Assembly: GCF_014649495.1 (NCBI RefSeq)
Contig: NZ_BMTD01000002.1
Span: forward strand, 248,001 to 312,000
Source of the DNA: Streptomyces filipinensis
Lineage (GTDB): Bacteria; Actinomycetota; Actinomycetes; Streptomycetales; Streptomycetaceae
Direction of reading: 5' to 3'
DNA: 64,000 nt
Both the position numbers and the translations under genes were made by a program. Positions within the stretch are counted from its first letter, which is position 1. Each line of letters begins with the position of its first letter. Positions 37,161-45,299 of the stretch are shown one piece after another. The notes below the pieces were generated by a model. The model had not been told where the DNA came from. It searched no databases and was given only the letters and a program-made list of their open reading frames with translations.

Positions 37161-37727
37161 TCAGTTCTGTGCCAGGGACGCGTCCCTGCTGCGCGCCGTC
37201 ACATGCGACAACGCCGGTATCCGAGATCCGTCGGGGACCGATGTGGTCACCACCGAGTGAGCCCCTACGAACGTGTGCGCGCCGATATGCACCGGACCCA
37301 GAACGCTGGCACCCACCCCGATCACCACGTGGTTTCCGACCACGGGATGCCTGCGCGCCGATCTTCCCCGCGCCGTGTCCCGCCACCAGCCCACCGAGCC
37401 CAGCGTGACCTGGTGGTAGACCATCACGTCGTCACCGATCCGTGCGGTCTCCCCGATCACCACACCGCTGCCGTGATCCACGAAGAACCGGCGGCCGATG
37501 CTGGCTCCCGGGTGGATCTCGATACCGGTGAGCCAGCGTCCGACCAGGCTGATCAATCGCGCCACGATCCGGTGATTCGACAGATAGAGGGCATGGGCCG
37601 GCCGGTACAGCCACTGGGCGAGCATGCTGGGGTGCAGCAGCGCCTCGACAGCGGACGCGACGGACGGATCCTTGGCTCGCACCGTGTCGATGTCCTCGGA
37701 AAGGCGAGCCCTCCATGCCTTCACCAC
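37161..37727 (-). CDS. Serine O-acetyltransferase homologue (CysE-like)
   Basis: A 188-residue left-handed beta-helix acyltransferase. An N-terminal helical part precedes the hexapeptide repeats. The CysE-specific '[16 protein letters not shown]' and '[15 protein letters not shown]' segments are present, including the His residues used for catalysis in CysE. It would make O-acetylserine from serine and acetyl-CoA, or acetylate a related hydroxyl group. Placed between an exporter subunit and two ATP-grasp genes, it points to a serine-derived building block, but no O-acetylserine-using lyase gene is seen in the window. The GTG at 37727 (GAAGGGA upstream) or the GTG at 37724 is the start. Confidence 0.85.
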   Translation of the reverse strand: MVKAWRARLSEDIDTVRAKDPSVASAVEALLHPSMLAQWLYRPAHALYLSNHRIVARLISLVGRWLTGIEIHPGASIGRRFFVDHGSGVVIGETARIGDDVMVYHQVTLGSVGWWRDTARGRSARRHPVVGNHVVIGVGASVLGPVHIGAHTFVGAHSVVTTSVPDGSRIPALSHVTARSRDASLAQN

Positions 37728-37759
37728 AACGGTCCCTTCGCCGGGTACGCCAGCTTCGT

Positions 37760-38527
37760 TCAGGAGAGGGTCACGGTCCCTTCCTGCTTGAGACGGCGGA
37801 GCAGCCTCTCCACCACGAGGAGGCCGACCGCGTAGGCGCACACCCCCAGCAGAAGCAGTGCGGTCAGCCTGCCGCCGAGATCAGCCACGGGGTCCGGGCG
37901 CACGGTGGACCTGAGCAGATCGGCCGCCCAGGTCAGGTAGATCACCTTGCTCACCGGATGCAGCCAGGACGGGAGCGAGGAAACGGGCACCATCACCCCT
38001 GAGAGCAGATAGAAGGGGTACCCGAGAGCGTTGGCGTAGACACGCGCCGACCTCGCCACCACGAACATCGCGGACAGCGAGGTGGCGACTCCGAAAGTGG
38101 CCAGTGCGGTGGCGGCCAAGGTCATGACGAGCGGCCAGAAATGGTAGACGGAGATGTCGGCGTCGAAGACCACTCGGGCGGTCGTCCAGGACTCGGCGAA
38201 CATCAGGAAGAACAGCGACGATATGACGGCCACGCGGCCGCCTATCATGAAGGTGAACCGTGCGGGGGCGGACAGGAAAAGTTCGAGGGTCCCGTTGGTG
38301 CGCTCCGCGTCGATAGCCGATCCTGCCAGGTCCAGCGAAACCAGCCATACCCCCATGAGCGCCGGCGCTATGGCGGCATAGGATTCCATGCCGGGATTCC
38401 CCGCCCATCTGACCGTCGACAGAAGAATGGCCGTGAAGAGCGGTATGGTGGCGAAAATCTGCAGCTGACCGGCGCTGCGCCGAAAGAGCCGGAACTGCAA
38501 CCGCCCTCCTGCGATGACCTCGTTCAT
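37760..38527 (-). CDS. ABC-2 type exporter permease A
   Basis: A 255-residue inner-membrane protein with six hydrophobic segments and the ABC-2 pattern: an N-terminal cytoplasmic helix before the first membrane helix, '[20 protein letters not shown]' in the cytoplasmic coupling region, and '[20 protein letters not shown]' in the late re-entrant part. The ATG at 38527 has GGAG 9 nt upstream. No ATPase gene adjoins it; the only exporter ATPase of the cluster is at 52350-53309 with a second ABC-2 permease. The two permeases probably form a heterodimer on that ATPase to export the product. Confidence 0.85.
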   Translation of the reverse strand: MNEVIAGGRLQFRLFRRSAGQLQIFATIPLFTAILLSTVRWAGNPGMESYAAIAPALMGVWLVSLDLAGSAIDAERTNGTLELFLSAPARFTFMIGGRVAVISSLFFLMFAESWTTARVVFDADISVYHFWPLVMTLAATALATFGVATSLSAMFVVARSARVYANALGYPFYLLSGVMVPVSSLPSWLHPVSKVIYLTWAADLLRSTVRPDPVADLGGRLTALLLLGVCAYAVGLLVVERLLRRLKQEGTVTLS

Positions 38528-38613
38528 GCCGCGCAGCTCCGATTCCTTGCCTGTAATCGCTATCGTCCGGACGTCAGTGATGTTCCGCAGGCCCATTCCA
38601 CGATACGGGAGCT

Positions 38614-39432
38614 CTATTCCTCCATGGAATGGACGGATTGTGCCAAGGCCGAAAGAGTCCTCGGGTCAGGTGCCAGGAACCGCCGCACACCCGCCGCGAC
38701 GGCCTCCGGGTGTTCCAGGTGGAAGAAGTGGCCCCCGGCGAACATGCGGCAGGCGAAGGACTTCGACGTGTGAAGCCGCCAGGCCGACAGCTCCGCGCGC
38801 CGGACTGCGTCGCGCTGCCCTCCCATCGCGACGATCGGCACGGCAAGCGGAGCGTCGGTCCTCCACAGCGGGGCCGTCTCCCCCATCTCGAAGTCCGCCT
38901 GCAGGACGGGCAGGAAGACGTCGAGCAGGGTTTCGTCTTCCAGGATCCGCTCCGGGGTGGCGCCCAGGCTCCGCATTTTCGCCGCCAGTTCCCGCCTGTC
39001 CAGCGGATGCACCAGCGGAAGGTCGGGCGGCATGTGCGGCGGCCGGCGGGCAGCCGCGAACAGGAGCGCCGGCAGCGGCAGCCCTCGCCGTTGCAGCACG
39101 GCGACCGTGCGGTGGGCCAGAAGCGCGCCCATGCTGTGCCCGTAGAAGGCGTACGGCTCCCGGCACCACGGTGCCAGGGCGTCGGCCACCGCACGGGCCA
39201 TCACCTCGATGTCGCGGACCAGCGCCTCCCGCCGTCGCGCCTCCCGGCCGGGCAGGTGCAGCGGCAGCACCTGCGCCACGTCCGCCAGCAGGGGGACCCA
39301 GGGCCGGTACGCCGCCGCGCCGCCTCCGGCGAACGGGAAGCAGAAGAGGCGGATACGGCCTTCCGCGTGATCGGGGACGCGCAGCCAGGGCGTGCCGGGC
39401 ACACCTGTCCCGCGGCCGACCGGACCGCTCAT
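38614..39432 (-). CDS. Type II thioesterase (classical Ser nucleophile)
   Basis: A 272-residue alpha/beta-hydrolase of the NRPS/PKS external thioesterase type. The nucleophile elbow is GHSMG with Ser100, the oxyanion region is 'FCFPFAGGGAAAYRPW', and the catalytic His lies in 'GGHFFHLEH'. It would clear misloaded carriers or release the product. Its ATG overlaps the stop of the free carrier gene by 4 bp (ATGA), so the two are translationally coupled and the enzyme may act on that carrier. It differs from the other thioesterase of the cluster (50687-51532), which has Cys in place of Ser. Confidence 0.93.
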   Translation of the reverse strand: MSGPVGRGTGVPGTPWLRVPDHAEGRIRLFCFPFAGGGAAAYRPWVPLLADVAQVLPLHLPGREARRREALVRDIEVMARAVADALAPWCREPYAFYGHSMGALLAHRTVAVLQRRGLPLPALLFAAARRPPHMPPDLPLVHPLDRRELAAKMRSLGATPERILEDETLLDVFLPVLQADFEMGETAPLWRTDAPLAVPIVAMGGQRDAVRRAELSAWRLHTSKSFACRMFAGGHFFHLEHPEAVAAGVRRFLAPDPRTLSALAQSVHSMEE

Positions 39433-39701
39433 CGGCCGTTGCCGCCCGAGGCGACCAACTCGGTCAGGGCCGCCACATAGGGATCGCCCCACACCACTCG
39501 GGGCTGGACGTTCACCCCGAACTCGTCCTTGAGCCAGGCGACGAGGACGAGAGCCTCCTTCGACGTCAGGCCGTGGTCGAAGAGGTCGGCCCAGGCGAGT
39601 TCGTCGTCCGTCAGTGCGTCCGGCACCGCCAGGAGCGACCGGACCTGTCGTCCGATGCGCCACGCGATGTCACGGTCGTGGGCTGCCTGCGGAGTGTCCA
39701 T
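39429..39701 (-). CDS. Free-standing acyl/peptidyl carrier protein
   Basis: A 90-residue carrier protein with the phosphopantetheine site in 'FDHGLTSKEALVLVAWL' (Ser47), a four-helix pattern and acidic surface. GAGAGGAA 7 nt before the ATG is a good ribosome site; in-frame codons upstream read Pro/Ser-rich shadow sequence. It lies 43 bp after the NRPS gene and overlaps the thioesterase gene by 4 bp. It may accept an intermediate from the NRPS/PKS or serve as substrate for the ATP-grasp or LanB-like enzymes; the partner cannot be told from sequence. Confidence 0.9.
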   Translation of the reverse strand: MDTPQAAHDRDIAWRIGRQVRSLLAVPDALTDDELAWADLFDHGLTSKEALVLVAWLKDEFGVNVQPRVVWGDPYVAALTELVASGGNGR

Positions 39702-39744
39702 GGGTGGGATTCCTCTCGAAGGACTCGAAGGACTCGAAGACCGG

Positions 39745-42700
39745 TCAGAAGCGTGGGGACAGGGCGTCGATCCCGGCCCGGGCGGCCTTGCGCCGGGATC
39801 GGGCGTCACCGCCGGCCCCGGCGGGGGCACCGGCCGCGCCCGCGTCGGACCGGTCGCCCTGCCGTTCCAGTGCCTCGGCCTGCCGCCGCACGGTCGAATG
39901 CTCGAAGACGAGAAGCGGAGAGACCTCGATGCCCAGTTCGGTGCGGATGAGTGCCTGCAGGCGCACCGCGGTCAGTGAACTCCCGCCCAGGTCGAAGAAG
40001 TTGTCGTCGAGGTCCCACACGGGTCTGTCGAGCGCCCGTCCCCACAACCGGCGCAGGTCGTGTTCCAGCTCGCTCCGGCCGCGGCCGTGCCCCGCGGGTG
40101 CCGCGGGTGGTGCGGGGGACGACTGCGCGCCGGGAAGGTCGAACCCGCTCGGGTCGAGCTTGCCGTGGTGGGTGAGGCGGAACTCCCCGACGATGCGTAT
40201 GTCCTCCGGCAGGTGACCGGCCGGGAGACGCTGCGCCAGGGCCGCCATGACGTCGTCGCCTGAGAGCGAGGCACCCGGCTCCGGCATCACATGGGCGACC
40301 AGTCGAGTCGTACCGGAGGAGTCGTCGGGCCTGACGACGGCCTGGGCGACACCCGGCAGGGCGCGCACCTCGCCGGCGAGCTGCGTCGGCGACACCCGGT
40401 TTCCGCGTACCTTCACGAGGGATTCGCTGCGCGCCACGAACGACACGGTCCCGTCCCAGCGAAGCCGGCCGACGTCCCCCGTTCTGAACAGTCCGCGTGC
40501 GGGGTCGCCCCCCGGATCGGGCCCGTACGACCGCATCGTGGCCGCCGGCTCGTCCAGGTACCCGAGGGTGAGCAGGGGGCTGCGAACGGCGATCTCACCC
40601 AGGTGGCCGACCGGCACAGGACTGCCCTCCGGGTCGACCACGAGCAGCTGCGCCTCGACCGCCCCTGCCCCCAGGCAGCCCTCGCCACCGTCGAGCGGAC
40701 CGTGTTCGTGCAGGCTCGCCGCCTGGGGGGTCTCGGTCGTGCCGTACACGACCACCGTCCTGGATCGGGGAGCGGCACGGTGCCAGGCGCCGGCGACGGC
40801 CGGCGTCAGCACGTCACCGCCGAAGCACGCCAGGCGTACGGATGTCAGCGGGGTCCGCGCGGCCTCGGCCGCCCCCGCGATGAGCGCACCGACCGGCGGA
40901 GTCAGGTGCACGACCGTGATCTCGTGACGGGCCATCCAGTGCACCAGCCGCGTCCCGTCGAGCCGAGTCCGCGACCCCGGGACGACGGCGGTGCCTCCGT
41001 TCCACAGCGGGAGGAGGAGATCCCGCAGCAGAGGGTCGTGCGACCGTCCCGACAGGACGGAGAACCGGTCCCGCGCGGTGATGCCGAACCGTGCCGACCA
41101 CCAGTCGAGGAAGGCGACCAGGGGGGTGTCGGTGCCGAGGACCAGGCGGGGCCGGCCGGTGGATCCGGAGGTCGGCAGCACGTACCAGGGAACACCACGG
41201 GTGGGTGCCGGTGCACCGACGCGCTCCTGCGGCAACGGGGCGCCCGGGTCGACGGCCCGTACGCTCGGCCCCCGCTCCTCGCACCGTACGAGCCAGTGGG
41301 GCCGGGCCGCCGCGCTGAGGCCGTCCTGCCAGGCCGCCGGTGCCTGCGGGTCGGTCGGCATACAGATGCCGCCCGCCCGCCAGACCGCCAGGATCGCGGC
41401 CGGCAGGTCCCGGCCGTGGGCGTCCCGGATCTCCACCAGCTGCCCAGGGGTCAGCCCTTCCCGGGTGAGCTCGGCCGCCAGTGCCTCGACGCGTTCGGTG
41501 AGCTCCCCGTAGGTGCACGTTCCCTGCTCGTCGACGACCGCGGCCGACTCCCGCCGGTGGCCGAGGACCCGCTCCAGCAGCTGGGAGCCGTGGGCCCGTA
41601 CCGGCGGCGGTTCGGCGGGCCCCGGTATCTCCCGGGGCGCCGGGCGGGGCATCTCCCGGGGCGCCGGGCGGGACGGACCGGGCTGAGGCCGGCGCACCCA
41701 GTCCGTCACGGTCTCCACCAGCTGGTCCAGCAGTTCCCCGGCCCACGGCGGCGCGAGACGCGTGGCGTCGAACGCCAGGTCCAGGTCGATCTCCCCGTCC
41801 CGGGAAGCGATGTACAACGACAGGTCGAACGGCAGGCCGGGCAGCGGCGCCACCTCGCGTGCGGTGTGCACGCCGTCCAGGCGAAGCCCGCGCCGCGGGT
41901 AGCTCAGCGCGTTGAACCACACGGAGAACAGCGGCCCCCGCCCGTGTCCGGAGGCGCCGCTCAGCGCGACGATGTCGTCGAACGCCACGTCCTGGTTCAT
42001 CTGGGCGTCCACGAGCGTCCGGTGGGCGCGCCGCACCCGCTCGTCCGGCGAGGCGCCGTCCGGGACGGCCAGCCGCAGCGGGACGGTGGCGTTGAAGAAC
42101 CCCACGGTGTCGTGCACGTCGGCCTCCGTGCGACCGCTGAGCGGCGCGCCGAGCACCAGGTCGGCCGTACCCGACCACCTGCCGAGCAGGGTGGCGAAGC
42201 AGCCGAGCAGCACCGCGACGGGAGTCGCGCGGACGCGCCTGGCCAGCCGGTCGATCCGTGCCGCCGTGTCCGCTTCGAGGGTGCGCGTGCTCCGTTCGAT
42301 CCTGGGCGTCGCGGACGGGGGCCCCATCGGCAGGCGCAACGGTGCGGGGAGGTCCTCCAGCGTGCGCTTCCAGTAGGCGCGCTGCTCCGGTGGCGCCGGC
42401 CGGGCGGCGGAGCGTCTGCTGTGCTCGGCGAAGGACAGGGCGGCGGGGCGCGGACCGGGACCTTCACCGTTCCTGCGGGCCGCGTAGCAGCGCGACAGGT
42501 CGGCCCAGAAGATCTCCGCCGACCAGCCGTCCATGACCATGTGGTGGGCCGCGAAGACCAGTTGGTGGTGCTCCGCTCCCCGTGGCACCAGGACACAGCG
42601 GACGAGCGGTCCGGAGCCGATGCGGAAGGCGGTGCATGCCACCCGCCGCACCGCTTCCCGGGCGGCGTCGGCGCCCAAGGGGCCGGGCAGGACCTCCAGT

Positions 42701-45294
42701 TGGGACAGGGGTAGCGGGTGCACCCGCTGGACGGGGCCGCTGTCCGTGTCGTGGACGGTGATGCGCAGGGCGTCATGCCGGGCCATCACATCGTGTACGG
42801 CGGCTTCGAGGGCGGCGGTGTCGAGCGGGCCGGACAGGGTCCACACGTCGACGACGTTGTAGTCGACCTGCCCCGGTGCCACCTGTTCGGACAGCCACAG
42901 CCGGCGCTGGGCCACCGACAGCGGAGCCGTCCCGCCCGCCGGGAGGCGTGGGCCTTCGGCCGGGAGGCGTGGGCCTTCGGCCGGGAGGCGTGGGCCTTCG
43001 GCCGGGAGCCCTGTACCGTCCGCCGGGTGCCCCGGCTCGTCCGCCGAATGCCGTGGACGTGGACCGTCCGCCACGTGCCCTGAACCGCCCGCGGGACGCC
43101 GAGACCCGTCCGCCGAATGCCCTGGCTCGTCCGCCGGCTGCCCTGGGCCGCCTGCCGCGAGCCGTGGACCGTCCGCCGGGAGCCGTGGACCGTCCGTCAA
43201 GTGCCCCGGCTCGTCCACCGTGTGCCCCGGGCCGCCCGCCGGGTGCCCCGGCTCGTCCGCCAGGTGCCGAGGCCCGTCCGCCGGGTGCCCCGGCTCGTCC
43301 GCCGAATGCCGTGGACGTGGACCGTCCGCCACGTGCCCTGAACCGCCCGCGGGACGCCGAGACCCGTCCGCCGAATGCCCTGGACCGTCCGCCGGGTGCC
43401 CCGGACCGTCCGCCAGGTGCCCCCGGCCGTCCGCCGGGAGCCCTGTACCGTCCGCCGGGTGCCGAAGCCCGGGTGCGGTTCGGATGCGTTCGCTCATGCC
43501 GTGGACCGTGGGCTCGGACAGCAGATCCCCGATCCGGACCTCCACCCCCAGTTCGTCCCTGATCCGCACCAGCATCCGCGCCGCGATCAGGGAGTCACCC
43601 CCGCCGGCGAAGAAGTCGTCGTCGGGCCCGGCTCCGTCGTCCGCCAGCAGCTCCCGCCACAGCCGCAGCACGAACTCCTCGACCCGGTCACCGGCCGGCG
43701 GGTGCGGGGCGGGCGGCTCGCGTGTCTCCAGGAGCGCCAGCAGGGCCGACCGGTCGAGCTTGCCCGAGGACGCGATCGGAAGCTGTCCGACCACCTTGAT
43801 CCACGACGGCATCATGCCGGGGGTGAGACGCTCGTCGAGCCGCGCGCGGATCTCCCGTACGCCGGGCAGTTCGCCCGCCGGGTCGACCAGGAAGGCGGCC
43901 AGCCGCACCCCGCCCGCCGCGTCCCGCACCGGCAGCACGGCGGCCTGCCGCACGTCCAGCGCCTCCAGGAGTTGCTGCCGTACCTCCGCCGGTTCGATCC
44001 GCTGGCCGCGCACCTTGACCTGGTCGTCGAGGCGCCCGTGGTACTCCAGTGCGCCGTCGGGGCCGCGCCGCACCAGATCACCCGTCCGGTACCAGCGGGC
44101 GCCCGGCCGTGCGGGGTCGGGGAGGAAGGCCTGCCGGGTCAGTTCGGGCCGGCCCAGGTAGCCACGGCCGACGCCGGGGCCGCCGATCCACAGTTCGCCG
44201 CTCCGCCCGGCCCCGACCGGGCGTCCCGCCTCGTCCCGGATGTCGATCCGGGTGCCGGCGACGGGCGTGCCGATGCTGACGGCGCCGGCTTCGTCACCGG
44301 GCTCGTGGATCCAGCAGGTGGCGAAGACCGAGCACTCCGCGGGGCCGTAGAGGTTCACCACCCGCGCCGCCGACCACGTCCGCAGGCCGGCGAGGAGTTC
44401 CTCGGGGAGCGCCTCGCCGCCGACGACGAGGACGCGCAGCCGGTCCAGCGCACGGAAGCCCGGTTCCTCCATGAGAACCGACAGCATGGAGGGCACGAAC
44501 TGGGCCACCGTCACCCCGGAACGGCGCATCTCCTGTACCAGCCTCACGGGGTCCGCCTGTGCTCCCGGCGGCGCGACGCGCAGCCGGGCACCGCACGCCA
44601 GGGTCCAGAAGACCTCGCACACCGAGTAGTCGAACGTGTAGGCGGTCTTGTGCAGGGCGACATCGCCGGTGGCCAGGGGCAGCCGGTCCGCCAGCCACCT
44701 GATCTTGCCGGCGATGGCGCCGTGCTCGTTGAGCACCCCCTTGGGGCGTCCGGTCGAGCCGGAGGTGAAGACGGCGTAGGCCGCCTCCTGTTCCGTTACG
44801 TCGGGAAGGGTGAGGGGGCCGGGCGCGGCCCGGTCCAGTGCGGTGAACGGTACGACCCGGCTGCCCGCCGGAACGGCGGGCAGGTCGTCGCCGTCCTCCA
44901 CCACGACGAGCTTCGCCCGGGCGTCCTCCAGCATCCCCCGGGTGCGGGCGGCCGGCTGGTCCCGGTCGAGCGCGAGATACGCCGCGCCGGCGCGCAGGAC
45001 GGCCAGCAGAGCGGTGATCACCCGGGTCCCGCGCGGCATCACCACGGCGACGACATCACCGGGCGCGGTGCCCAGGTCCACCAGGCAGGCGGCGAGCCGC
45101 TCGCTGTCCGCCCACAGCCGGCGGTAGGTCAGGCTCCCGGTCCCGTCCTCGACGGCGACGGCGTCCGGGGTGCGCGCCACCTGCTCGGCGACCAGGCCGT
45201 GGAGCGTCCGGGCCGGGTGCCCCGGACGGCCCCGCGTCATCCCGTCGGCACCCGGCGCCGGCACCCGGGCGGCGCCCGCCGTCGCGGATTCCAT
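39745..45294 (-). CDS. Non-ribosomal peptide synthetase, A-PCP-C-A-PCP
   Basis: An 1849-residue NRPS. A1 spans about 20-520 ('FTSGSTGRPKGV' near 180, 'GKLDRSALL' near 510), PCP1 has 'GGGDSL' (Ser near 567), a Gly/Pro/His/Asp-rich repeat linker covers about 605-786, the C domain has the active motif HHMVMDG near 920, A2 covers about 1290-1720 ('TSGSTGRPRL', 'YGTTETPQ', 'HHGKLD'), and PCP2 has 'LGGSSL' near 1770. Read against GrsA, the A1 pocket gives D-Y-C-Q-V-G-L-V-F-K, which I cannot match to a known amino acid. A2 is of the 'HDPLLRD' type. The enzyme starts with A and has no thioesterase. The ATG at 45294 has a perfect AGGAGGTGA site; the GTG at 45303 is the alternative. Confidence 0.95.
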   Translation of the reverse strand: MESATAGAARVPAPGADGMTRGRPGHPARTLHGLVAEQVARTPDAVAVEDGTGSLTYRRLWADSERLAACLVDLGTAPGDVVAVVMPRGTRVITALLAVLRAGAAYLALDRDQPAARTRGMLEDARAKLVVVEDGDDLPAVPAGSRVVPFTALDRAAPGPLTLPDVTEQEAAYAVFTSGSTGRPKGVLNEHGAIAGKIRWLADRLPLATGDVALHKTAYTFDYSVCEVFWTLACGARLRVAPPGAQADPVRLVQEMRRSGVTVAQFVPSMLSVLMEEPGFRALDRLRVLVVGGEALPEELLAGLRTWSAARVVNLYGPAECSVFATCWIHEPGDEAGAVSIGTPVAGTRIDIRDEAGRPVGAGRSGELWIGGPGVGRGYLGRPELTRQAFLPDPARPGARWYRTGDLVRRGPDGALEYHGRLDDQVKVRGQRIEPAEVRQQLLEALDVRQAAVLPVRDAAGGVRLAAFLVDPAGELPGVREIRARLDERLTPGMMPSWIKVVGQLPIASSGKLDRSALLALLETREPPAPHPPAGDRVEEFVLRLWRELLADDGAGPDDDFFAGGGDSLIAARMLVRIRDELGVEVRIGDLLSEPTVHGMSERIRTAPGLRHPADGTGLPADGRGHLADGPGHPADGPGHSADGSRRPAGGSGHVADGPRPRHSADEPGHPADGPRHLADEPGHPAGGPGHTVDEPGHLTDGPRLPADGPRLAAGGPGQPADEPGHSADGSRRPAGGSGHVADGPRPRHSADEPGHPADGTGLPAEGPRLPAEGPRLPAEGPRLPAGGTAPLSVAQRRLWLSEQVAPGQVDYNVVDVWTLSGPLDTAALEAAVHDVMARHDALRITVHDTDSGPVQRVHPLPLSQLEVLPGPLGADAAREAVRRVACTAFRIGSGPLVRCVLVPRGAEHHQLVFAAHHMVMDGWSAEIFWADLSRCYAARRNGEGPGPRPAALSFAEHSRRSAARPAPPEQRAYWKRTLEDLPAPLRLPMGPPSATPRIERSTRTLEADTAARIDRLARRVRATPVAVLLGCFATLLGRWSGTADLVLGAPLSGRTEADVHDTVGFFNATVPLRLAVPDGASPDERVRRAHRTLVDAQMNQDVAFDDIVALSGASGHGRGPLFSVWFNALSYPRRGLRLDGVHTAREVAPLPGLPFDLSLYIASRDGEIDLDLAFDATRLAPPWAGELLDQLVETVTDWVRRPQPGPSRPAPREMPRPAPREIPGPAEPPPVRAHGSQLLERVLGHRRESAAVVDEQGTCTYGELTERVEALAAELTREGLTPGQLVEIRDAHGRDLPAAILAVWRAGGICMPTDPQAPAAWQDGLSAAARPHWLVRCEERGPSVRAVDPGAPLPQERVGAPAPTRGVPWYVLPTSGSTGRPRLVLGTDTPLVAFLDWWSARFGITARDRFSVLSGRSHDPLLRDLLLPLWNGGTAVVPGSRTRLDGTRLVHWMARHEITVVHLTPPVGALIAGAAEAARTPLTSVRLACFGGDVLTPAVAGAWHRAAPRSRTVVVYGTTETPQAASLHEHGPLDGGEGCLGAGAVEAQLLVVDPEGSPVPVGHLGEIAVRSPLLTLGYLDEPAATMRSYGPDPGGDPARGLFRTGDVGRLRWDGTVSFVARSESLVKVRGNRVSPTQLAGEVRALPGVAQAVVRPDDSSGTTRLVAHVMPEPGASLSGDDVMAALAQRLPAGHLPEDIRIVGEFRLTHHGKLDPSGFDLPGAQSSPAPPAAPAGHGRGRSELEHDLRRLWGRALDRPVWDLDDNFFDLGGSSLTAVRLQALIRTELGIEVSPLLVFEHSTVRRQAEALERQGDRSDAGAAGAPAGAGGDARSRRKAARAGIDALSPRF
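42938..43475. repeat. 21-bp minisatellite inside the NRPS gene
   Basis: About 25 tandem copies of a 21-bp unit (for example GCCGGGAGGCGTGGGCCTTC plus G) run in frame through the NRPS gene. The three leftmost copies are exact. A higher-order copy of about 90 bp occurs twice (near 43030-43130 and 43300-43388). The unit encodes a heptad such as G-P-G-H-P-A-D on the minus strand. The whole array makes an interdomain linker of about 180 residues. Repeats begin right after PCP1 and stop right before the C domain. Confidence 0.93.
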
Positions 45295-45299
45295 GCCGG

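Noticed and set aside
42938..43475. CRISPR-like array
   Set aside because: The units are contiguous and 21 bp long, stay in the NRPS reading frame and have no spacers or cas genes nearby.
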